From CAYFSC01 sp964345695 (lineage in GTDB: Bacteria > Bacteroidota > Rhodothermia > Rhodothermales > Salinibacteraceae): DNA of 12,188 nt. Made by a program: the position numbers and the translations under genes. The DNA is taken from positions 1 to 12,188 of the forward strand of contig CAYFSC010000086.1 of the NCBI GenBank assembly GCA_964345695.1, given 5' to 3'. Positions 1 through 6,332 of the stretch are shown here, piece after piece (positions within the stretch are counted from its first letter, which is position 1; every line of letters begins with the position of its first letter). The notes under the pieces were generated by a model that worked only from the letters and a program-made list of their open reading frames with translations, had not been told where the DNA came from and ran no database searches.

Positions 1-3
1 CCG

Positions 4-54
4 GGGGCGCAGGGAAACTGGGCGGCTGCGGAACGTACGAGTCTACAGCGCCCC
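4..54 (+). repeat. Inverted repeat upstream of the site-2 protease gene
   Basis: GGGGCGC at 4-10 pairs with GCGCCCC at 48-54 (7 bp, all G-C), enclosing 37 bases. The 3' arm is followed by the T-rich stretch TTCCTTTT. It could be the terminator of a gene to the left of the window, or a leader structure 27 bases before the first start codon. The large loop, a competing inner pair (CGCAG 8-12 with CTGCG 26-30) and the interrupted T run make the call weak. Confidence 0.3.
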
Positions 55-81
55 TTCCTTTTCTGCACGCTCTCTGCTCTC

Positions 82-1242
82 ATGAAAAAGTCGCTCAAGA
101 TCGGGTCCGTCGCCGGGATCGGCATCTTTCTGCATTGGACCTTTCTGCTGCTGGTTGCCGCGATCTTCGTTTTCTACTACACGCAAAGCCAGAGCGTGTC
201 GGCGGCGCTGGTCGGCATGGGGCTGATCCTGGCGGTGTTCGTGTGCGTCATCCTGCACGAGCTGGGGCACGCACTGACGGCCCGGCGCTTCGACGTGCCG
301 ACGCAGAGCATCACGCTTTATCCCATCGGGGGGCTGGCTCGGCTGGAGCGCATCCCGTCGGAGCCCATGAAGGAGTTCTGGATCGCCATCGCCGGCCCGG
401 CCGTGAACGTAGGCATTGCCGCGGTGATGACCGCGCTGATCCTGGCAACGGGGGGCACCTTCTCCCCCGGTGCATTGCAGACTCCCAACGCCCACTTCTT
501 AGGCACGCTCCTCTGGATTAACGTCGCGCTCGCTGGCTTCAATCTTCTGCCGGCCTTCCCGATGGACGGCGGTCGGGTGCTGCGCTCCCTGCTGGCTCTG
601 AAGCAGGATTATGCCCGGGCCACCCGCACCGCGGCCAATGTCGGTCAGGCCATGGCCATCCTGTTCGGCTTGTTCGGGTTGATTACCGGCAACTTCATTC
701 TGCTGTTCATCGCGCTCTTCGTGTACGTAGGGGCGCAGCAGGAGTCGCAGCAGGCCATCTTCCGGACGTTCACAGAAGACACCACCGTTCAAGATGCCAT
801 GATGACCCGCTTCGCTACCCTCGCGCCCGACGATACCCTCAACGATGCCGTGGACGAACTCCTCGCCGGCACCGACCACGATTTCCCGATCGTCGAGGAC
901 GGGCACATCGTCGGCATGCTCCGCCGCAAGCAGCTTATCAACGCCTTGTCGTCGCACGACCGCGACACGCCAGTGCAGGAGGTGGCCAGCAGCGAGTGCC
1001 TGACCATCGAGCCCGAGGCCCCGCTCGACGACGTCTTCCAGCGTATGAATCAAGCGCAGTGCTCCACCGTCCCGGTGCTCCAAGCCGATCAGCTTGTGGG
1101 ACTGCTGACGCTCGAAAACGTCGGTGAGCTCGTCATGGTCTCGTCGGCGATGCGCACGCACGGCGACCGCGAGTTTCATCGCCACGAAATTGATGAGGAC
1201 CGGCTGCGTCGCCTTGCAGGCCGCGAGCCGACTTCCGGATAG
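82..1242 (+). CDS. Site-2 (M50) intramembrane zinc metalloprotease with two CBS domains
   Basis: The 386-residue protein is a polytopic membrane protease of the S2P/M50 family, which cuts transmembrane substrates such as anti-sigma factors within the bilayer. The zinc motif HELGH lies at residues 59-63 in the second hydrophobic segment. The second signature, NLLPAFPMDGGR (154-165), supplies the third ligand, D162. Hydrophobic segments lie near 10-33, 41-64, 100-122, 139-159 and 187-217. Two CBS domains follow (about 235-290 and 298-352), an arrangement known from MJ0392-type and SpoIVFB-type proteases, where CBS domains are thought to sense adenine nucleotides. There is no PDZ domain, which separates it from RseP. 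The ATG at 82 gives a normal short N-terminus; no Shine-Dalgarno sequence precedes it. Family and catalytic residues are clear; the substrate is unknown, and no sigma or anti-sigma gene lies beside it. Confidence 0.93.
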   Translation: MKKSLKIGSVAGIGIFLHWTFLLLVAAIFVFYYTQSQSVSAALVGMGLILAVFVCVILHELGHALTARRFDVPTQSITLYPIGGLARLERIPSEPMKEFWIAIAGPAVNVGIAAVMTALILATGGTFSPGALQTPNAHFLGTLLWINVALAGFNLLPAFPMDGGRVLRSLLALKQDYARATRTAANVGQAMAILFGLFGLITGNFILLFIALFVYVGAQQESQQAIFRTFTEDTTVQDAMMTRFATLAPDDTLNDAVDELLAGTDHDFPIVEDGHIVGMLRRKQLINALSSHDRDTPVQEVASSECLTIEPEAPLDDVFQRMNQAQCSTVPVLQADQLVGLLTLENVGELVMVSSAMRTHGDREFHRHEIDEDRLRRLAGREPTSG

Positions 1243-1307
1243 GTGCCAGACTTACGGCATTGTTAATGCTCGCTGCGAACGCCGAGGGCGATATTCCAAA
1301 AAGTAGT

Positions 1308-1355
1308 GCCTACGTTGGGAGCAGCGCTGCGCCGGAAAGCAGCCTTCTCGTAGGT
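1308..1355 (+). repeat. Inverted repeat in the leader of pyruvate kinase
   Basis: CCTACG (1309-1314) pairs with CGTAGG (1349-1354), extendable by one G-T pair. The 34-base loop contains the palindrome GCAGCGCTGC (1321-1330). It ends 29 bases before the pyk start codon. It may be a structured 5' leader, but nothing identifies a ligand or regulator. The rest of the 141-base spacer holds a small CGCC-GAG-GGCG hairpin near 1280-1290 and a pyrimidine-rich run just before the ATG. I see no convincing promoter. Confidence 0.3.
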
Positions 1356-1383
1356 CCTCCCCTCCCTATCCCTCAACCCCATC

Positions 1384-2817
1384 ATGAAGCGACGGACGAA
1401 AATCGTCTGTACCCTCGGTCCGGCCACCTCGGATGCGGATACCATCCGTGCCCTCGTGGAGGCCGGCATGGACGTGGCCCGGATGAACTTCTCCCACGGC
1501 ACCCACGAGGAACATGCCGACCGCATCCGCCTGGTGCGTGAGGCTGCACGCGAGGCGGGCCGGAGCATTACTGTCTTGCAGGACCTTCAGGGGCCGAAGA
1601 TCCGGGTTGGGAAGGTCAAGGACGATACCATCATGCTCCGGAAGGGCAAGGAGGTCGTCATCGCGACGACAGATTCAGGAGAGCCCGGTACCCCGGAGCG
1701 CATCTTTATCGACTACGACACGCTGCCCGAAGACGCCCGTGTCGGCGGACGGATTCTCCTGGACGATGGCCTGCTGGAACTGTCCATTACAGACGTGCGG
1801 GCCGACGAGGTCGTGGCTGAGGTCGTAGAAGGCGGGCCGCTCCGGTCGCGCAAAGGCGTGAATCTGCCCAACATCAGCACCACGACCCCGTCGATGACCG
1901 ACAAGGATCGGGCCGATCTGGAGTTCGGGTTGGAGATGGATGTCGACCTCGTAGCGCTCTCGTTCGTGCGGGAGCGCTCCGATGTCGATAAGCTCAACCG
2001 GCATATCGAGGAGTCGGGCAAAAACGTGGGGGTGGTGGCCAAGATTGAAAAGCCCGAGGCGGTGCGAAACATGAGCGACATCCTGGACGCCGTGTACGGA
2101 ATCATGGTGGCGCGCGGGGATCTGGGCATCGAGATGCCGATGGAGGAGGTGCCCAGCACGCAGAAGATGCTTATTCGGGACAGCATGACCCGCTCCCGCC
2201 CGGTCATCACGGCCACGCAGATGCTGGAAAGCATGGTCGAGAATCCCCGACCGACGCGGGCGGAGGCCAGCGATGTAGCCAACGCTGTCCTGGATGGCAG
2301 CGACGCCGTCATGCTCTCTGCCGAAACCGCCGTGGGACAGCATCCCGTGCGCGTAGTGAAGGCCATGAGCCAGATTATCCAGAAGGCGGAAGAGCACTGG
2401 GAGACGTTCCGGCAGTCGCTGGAGGTGACTCCCGGTCGCTTGGAGCGCACCGAGAGCGTGACCGAAAGCGTCAGCTTTACCGCCTGTCGCCTGGCCGAAC
2501 AGGTCGGCGCCGATGCCATCTGTTGCCTGACAAATTCGGGCACGACGGCGCGCAACATCGCGCGCCACCGCCCGAGCATGCCCCTCTATGCGTTTACGGA
2601 CGACAAACGCGTGGTCTGTAAGCTCGGTGTACTGTGGGGGACGAAGGCGTTCCACATCCCATTTCAGCAGGACACCGATCAGGGAATCGCCCGCGTACAC
2701 AGCATCTTGCGCGAGTACAGTTTGGTGGATCCGGGTCGGCTGGTCGTGATCACAGCCGGAATGCCGCTTCCTGCGCGCGGTCGCACCAATATGGTGCACG
2801 TCAGCCGTGTTCAATGA
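1384..2817 (+). CDS. pyk: Pyruvate kinase (predicted K+-independent type)
   Basis: This 477-residue enzyme transfers phosphate from phosphoenolpyruvate to ADP, giving pyruvate and ATP in the cytoplasm. Visible family marks are RMNFSHG (33-39), QGPKIRVG (69-76), the signature around VVAKIEKPEAV (217-227) with catalytic K220 and metal ligand E222, MVARGDLGIE (241-250) with metal ligand D246, ATQMLESM (277-284), PRPTRAE (288-294) and the C-terminal phosphate loop TNSGTTA (383-389). Length is normal for a bacterial enzyme without the extra PEP-utilising domain. Residues L68, Q69, K72 and V75 fall where K+-independent enzymes differ from K+-dependent ones; K72 replaces the Glu117 of rabbit muscle enzyme. 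The ATG at 1384 gives the usual MKRRTKIVCTLGP start; no Shine-Dalgarno sequence is present. Identification is secure; the ion class is a prediction from residues. Confidence 0.98.
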   Translation: MKRRTKIVCTLGPATSDADTIRALVEAGMDVARMNFSHGTHEEHADRIRLVREAAREAGRSITVLQDLQGPKIRVGKVKDDTIMLRKGKEVVIATTDSGEPGTPERIFIDYDTLPEDARVGGRILLDDGLLELSITDVRADEVVAEVVEGGPLRSRKGVNLPNISTTTPSMTDKDRADLEFGLEMDVDLVALSFVRERSDVDKLNRHIEESGKNVGVVAKIEKPEAVRNMSDILDAVYGIMVARGDLGIEMPMEEVPSTQKMLIRDSMTRSRPVITATQMLESMVENPRPTRAEASDVANAVLDGSDAVMLSAETAVGQHPVRVVKAMSQIIQKAEEHWETFRQSLEVTPGRLERTESVTESVSFTACRLAEQVGADAICCLTNSGTTARNIARHRPSMPLYAFTDDKRVVCKLGVLWGTKAFHIPFQQDTDQGIARVHSILREYSLVDPGRLVVITAGMPLPARGRTNMVHVSRVQ

Positions 2818-2825
2818 TATGTATC

Positions 2826-2874
2826 CCGCGCAGGCGGACCGCGCGGATGCAGGACGGCGTGGGGCCGCCGCCGT
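2826..2874 (+). repeat. Two consecutive GC hairpins after pyk
   Basis: CCGCGC (2826-2831) pairs with GCGCGG (2841-2846), and ACGGCG (2854-2859) pairs with CGCCGT (2869-2874). Both have perfect 6-bp stems and 9-base loops. They begin 8 bases after the pyk stop codon. Neither is followed by a T run, so they are not standard intrinsic terminators; they could stabilise the mRNA 3' end or act with Rho. Chance is possible in such GC-rich DNA. Confidence 0.35.
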
Positions 2875-2946
2875 GGATCCATCAGAGGGAGTCGGCATTT
2901 ACACCCGTCGGGGATTTCGTCTTTGCCTGTCCTTGCTTCGCGGTCC

Positions 2947-5900
2947 ATGAACAGTTTGCGCCCGGCTTCTCGCATGCACGAGGCTTTGGCTCGGGGAGCA
3001 CTTCTCGCCGCTGTGCTGGGTCTCGTATTCCTCGCAGGTGGATGTGGGAATGCGTCGTTTCTAGGGCAGGGGTACAGCAACTTTACGGCCTATTACAACA
3101 CCTTCTACAACGCCAACAAGGCGTTCGACAAGGGCATGGAGACGCTCACTTCTGGCTCCGAGCCCGTCTCGCAGCAGCACTACATCGCGGTCTTTCAGCA
3201 GCCGGCCAGCGGCGGAGAGAAAAGCTTCAAGAAGGCGATCGACAAAAGCGCAAGCCTTCTGCGCAAGCATCCGGAGTCGAAATGGGTCGACGATGCGCTG
3301 ATCCTCATCGGGAAGTCGTACTACTTCCAGCAGAACTTCGTCGGGGCCGAGCAGAAATTCCGGGAGGTGATCGACCTCGACGCTGAACGGGAGGGCAAGG
3401 CGCGCTTTTGGCTGGCACGAACGCTCGTGACGGCTGAGCGCTACGGGGAAGCCAGTCAGGCCCTCACCGTCGGGCTGAACGATCAGGAGGATTTCGGAAC
3501 GTGGACGGACCGGCTGCACCTGGTGCGCGGACAGTTGGCGGCGCGGCAGGAACGCTGGGAGGAAGCCGCGTCGGCCCTCGAGCGCGGTCTCGACGGCGAC
3601 CTGCCGGGGGAAGTGGCGGCCCGCGGCGCCTTTCTGCTCGGTCAGGTCCGGGAGACCCTCGGCAAGTACGACGCCGCGGCCACGGCTTACGACCGGGTCC
3701 TCGAGTATGGGCCACGCTACGAACTGTCGTACGCTGCGCGGTACAGCGCCATCCGGATGCTGGGCCAGAGCGGGGCCACCGAACAGGCCCTGGACCGAGT
3801 GCGCGACATGGAGCGAGATGGCAAGAACTACGATCGCCGCTTTGAACTGACGCTGCTACGCGGACGCCTTTACCGCATGCAAGGTGACCGTCGGGCGGCG
3901 CGCGAAACCCTACGCGGATTGTTGTTTGGCAGGGAGGACGGGAACGACCGGCGGCAGGGTCCAAGCGGTGCCGTCGAGGGCCGAACCCACTACGCGCTGG
4001 GCGTTCTTTATCGAGACGCGTTCAGCGAATTCGAAAAGGCCGCTGCTCACTTCGACACCGCCTCGACCTCGCTCGGCCGGCCCCGCGGCGGAGGCGGGCA
4101 AGGACAAGAAGCCCGTCAGACGACTCCATTTGCGATTACCGACAGTGAAGACCTCGCCGACCGGTTCGGAAACATCGCCGAGCGCGCACAGACGGTGGCC
4201 CGGATGGACTCGCTGCTGCGCCTCGGCCAGATGCCGCCTGAAGAGTTCCGCGCGTTTGTCAAGAAGCTGGAGGCCAAGCGCGCGGCCCAGCAGGCTGCAG
4301 AGGCGCGAGCCCGCGAGGAGCGCGAGAGCGCCCGGCGGTTTGCGTCCCGCAGTTCTCCCTCCGAACGCGACCGGCAGCGCAGCCGCGCAGCGACCACGGT
4401 CAGCGGTTCGGAATCCAGCTTTTTGTACCACGACGACCCGGTGCGTGTGCAGGAAGCGCAGCGAAGCTTCCAGCGGATCTGGGGAGATCGCCCGCGCGTC
4501 GAAAACTGGCGCCGCATCGAGGCGGTCTCGGGCAGCCGCAGCGAGCAGGACACCGTGGAGCAAACCGCCGACGCGACAGGCAGGCGAGCGGCGGAGCAGG
4601 AGGGAACCGGGGAGGAAGGAACTGGGCAGGAAGGCTCCCGTGCAGCAGCGCGCGTCGATGTCTCAGCCGTGCCTCGAGACTCCGTCGCTCAGGCGAAGAT
4701 GAGACGCGAGCGTGCCATTGCGCGCTACGAGTTGGGCAGCGCTCTCTTTCTGTCCGCCAGTCGCCCCGACTCGGCCGCCGTCTGGTTTCAGCGCGTGATC
4801 GAAGAAAACCGCGACCATCCCATCGCCCGCCGAGCGCTGTATGCCCTGGCCGAGGTGCACATGGCTCAGGGGAACACCGAGCGGGGGCGAACGCTCTACC
4901 GTCGCCTCTTGAATGCCTATCCCGATTCCGAATTCGCCGATCGCGCGCTTCAGCAATTGGAGGAAGCGTCGCGTCCACCCGTGCGCAGCCAGGAGGCTGA
5001 GGCCGACAGCCTGTATGCCAGCGCGTACGCTACGTGGCAAACTGGACGCCAGAGTGCCGCCCTCCAGTCGATGACCTCGGTAGTGAAACAGTATCCCGAC
5101 ACGCGGGCCGCCCCGCGGGCGGCGCTGGCTACAGGGGTGATCTATCACCACCTTGCCGCGTCGGATACCACCCAAGCACCGGAGCAGGCTCTCGACGCAG
5201 TGCTGCAGGCCCTAGCGCCCTCCGATTCCGCACAGGCTGCGGCCTCGCCGTCGGACCCTGCTACGGCCGCCGCGAGCGCAGACACCCTGCAGGCCCGCCC
5301 AAACGCGTCGCCGTCCGTCGCGGCCGACTCGGTACGCCCCGACACCACGAACCGCCCGACCGCGGCTGCGGGGCGTCAACCGCCGGTCCCGGATACCGCC
5401 AGCGGGGCGCGGACCGCCTCTCCCCGAACGGAGCGGCCTTCGCGTCCTGCCGACTCGCTCCGCCAGGCGGCCCGCGCGGACAGCACCCGCCCTGCTTCTG
5501 CCGACAGCACCCTGCGCGCCCCTGCCGATTCGACGCACCAGACCTCGGCTGACACCTCCCGCACGCGGCCAGATTCGCGTTCAGAGCGACCAGACACGAC
5601 GCAGGCGGTCGCTGCGACTCCCGACTCCGCCGCGTCGCGCACCGGTTCGACCGGAGATGCGGCGTCGGCCGATCCGCTCGTGAGACTGTTGCAGCGATTG
5701 GCAGCCCGGTATCCGGACACTCCGCAGGCCAAACGGGCGCAGAAAATGATCGCTGCCATCACCGACTCGGCCCGAGACTCCACGGCGGCCCCGTCGGACT
5801 CGGCACCGGTCCCGGCCGATACCGCCTCGATGACCCGACAAATGGCCTCCCGCGACACGACGCAAGTCGACACGTCGGCTGCTGCCGCGTCGGAACGGGC

Positions 5901-6159
5901 TGCCGTGTCAGACTCGGTTGCGAGCGAATCCACGCCGCCCGATACGACGTCGACGCAGTCCCGCATTCCAACCCCGGCGTCCGATCGCGCACCGTCCGAC
6001 TCCACCGTCCGTCGCCCGGCTACGGACACAACGAACGATCGCATTCCCCGCCCACCTGGTCGCAGCGCGGCCCCGGACTCGCAGCAGGCGCCCGACTCCC
6101 GAGCACCCTCGCCCAGCGTGCCCGATAGCAGTTCCGCACCCGTGCCGGGAGGAACCTAA
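2947..6159 (+). CDS. SprE/PorW-family TPR lipoprotein (gliding/type IX secretion associated)
   Basis: A 1070-residue predicted lipoprotein. After an Arg-containing n-region and a hydrophobic core, the lipobox AGGC places the lipidated Cys at residue 33. The mature start contains NFTAYYNTFYNANKAF (45-60), like the TYHNxTAxYNxYFNA region of SprE/PorW proteins. A second family mark is FLYHDDP (492-498) followed by WGDRPRVENWRR (512-523), matching the FYFYNP...WGxRxLEDNWRR block. TPR-like helices lie at about 93-328, 344-375, 585-675 and 683-735. A charged Arg/Glu segment occupies about 438-485. Residues about 757-908 and 939-1070 are low-complexity Ser/Thr/Asp/Pro/Ala/Arg, separated by an isolated TPR-like hairpin (909-938). 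SprE/PorW is needed for gliding and type IX secretion in Bacteroidetes; whether that system exists here cannot be seen. ATG 2947 was preferred to TTG 2923; ATG 2974 is also possible. No Shine-Dalgarno sequence is present. Confidence 0.82.
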   Translation: MNSLRPASRMHEALARGALLAAVLGLVFLAGGCGNASFLGQGYSNFTAYYNTFYNANKAFDKGMETLTSGSEPVSQQHYIAVFQQPASGGEKSFKKAIDKSASLLRKHPESKWVDDALILIGKSYYFQQNFVGAEQKFREVIDLDAEREGKARFWLARTLVTAERYGEASQALTVGLNDQEDFGTWTDRLHLVRGQLAARQERWEEAASALERGLDGDLPGEVAARGAFLLGQVRETLGKYDAAATAYDRVLEYGPRYELSYAARYSAIRMLGQSGATEQALDRVRDMERDGKNYDRRFELTLLRGRLYRMQGDRRAARETLRGLLFGREDGNDRRQGPSGAVEGRTHYALGVLYRDAFSEFEKAAAHFDTASTSLGRPRGGGGQGQEARQTTPFAITDSEDLADRFGNIAERAQTVARMDSLLRLGQMPPEEFRAFVKKLEAKRAAQQAAEARAREERESARRFASRSSPSERDRQRSRAATTVSGSESSFLYHDDPVRVQEAQRSFQRIWGDRPRVENWRRIEAVSGSRSEQDTVEQTADATGRRAAEQEGTGEEGTGQEGSRAAARVDVSAVPRDSVAQAKMRRERAIARYELGSALFLSASRPDSAAVWFQRVIEENRDHPIARRALYALAEVHMAQGNTERGRTLYRRLLNAYPDSEFADRALQQLEEASRPPVRSQEAEADSLYASAYATWQTGRQSAALQSMTSVVKQYPDTRAAPRAALATGVIYHHLAASDTTQAPEQALDAVLQALAPSDSAQAAASPSDPATAAASADTLQARPNASPSVAADSVRPDTTNRPTAAAGRQPPVPDTASGARTASPRTERPSRPADSLRQAARADSTRPASADSTLRAPADSTHQTSADTSRTRPDSRSERPDTTQAVAATPDSAASRTGSTGDAASADPLVRLLQRLAARYPDTPQAKRAQKMIAAITDSARDSTAAPSDSAPVPADTASMTRQMASRDTTQVDTSAAAASERAAVSDSVASESTPPDTTSTQSRIPTPASDRAPSDSTVRRPATDTTNDRIPRPPGRSAAPDSQQAPDSRAPSPSVPDSSSAPVPGGT
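5476..5571 (+). repeat. Four 24-base tandem units coding an 8-residue repeat
   Basis: Within the lipoprotein gene, residues 844-875 read as four in-frame units: ADSTRPAS, ADSTLRAP, ADSTHQTS and ADTSRTRP. Further ADS/PDS/PDT elements lie on both sides without fixed spacing. The DNA units are degenerate, so this looks like an old expansion now diverged rather than an active slippage tract. It lies in the first disordered stretch of the protein. Confidence 0.7.
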
Positions 6160-6196
6160 CGGCAGAGGCGCGGTTCGCCGCACCTGCCGCTCTTTT
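6160..6196 (+). terminator. Probable intrinsic terminator after the TPR lipoprotein gene
   Basis: The hairpin starts on the base after the TAA stop codon. CGGCAG (6160-6165) pairs with CTGCCG (6184-6189). Inside it, GCGG (6170-6173) pairs with CCGC (6178-6181) around a TTCG loop, giving a stable UUCG tetraloop in RNA. A short CTCTTTT run follows. The T run is broken, so termination may be partial, but the placement supports separating this gene from ftsH. Confidence 0.55.
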
Positions 6197-6332
6197 CAGT
6201 GCGCGCCCCACTGGCCGCTGCATTGCCGACCGCCTGCCGTTCCCTGCTGGGTCGCCGGAGCGGCCCTCCACTCTTTGTCGACGCATGTCCGCCCGATCTT
6301 GTCGGTGCGGCGGCTCAACGCTTTTTGGTCTT

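Noticed and set aside
1675..2898. 407-codon open frame on the - strand opposite pyk
   Set aside because: Antisense shadow of pyruvate kinase; no domain pattern and no independent start context.
2923..2946. TTG at 2923 as start of the lipoprotein
   Set aside because: It adds 8 residues before an ATG that already gives a suitable signal peptide; neither start has a Shine-Dalgarno sequence, so ATG 2947 is preferred without proof.
2634..3386. + strand frame bridging the end of pyk and the start of the lipoprotein gene
   Set aside because: It overlaps two well-supported genes in another frame and has shadow-like composition.
5376..6044. 222-codon and other - strand frames opposite the lipoprotein tail
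   Set aside because: The low-complexity Ser/Asp/Arg coding keeps the opposite frames free of stops; the products are equally low complexity and resemble no family.
6285..6332. ATG at 6285 as the FtsH start
   Set aside because: The extra 16 residues contain Cys and do not resemble FtsH N-termini; ATG 6333 gives a short cytoplasmic segment before the first membrane helix.
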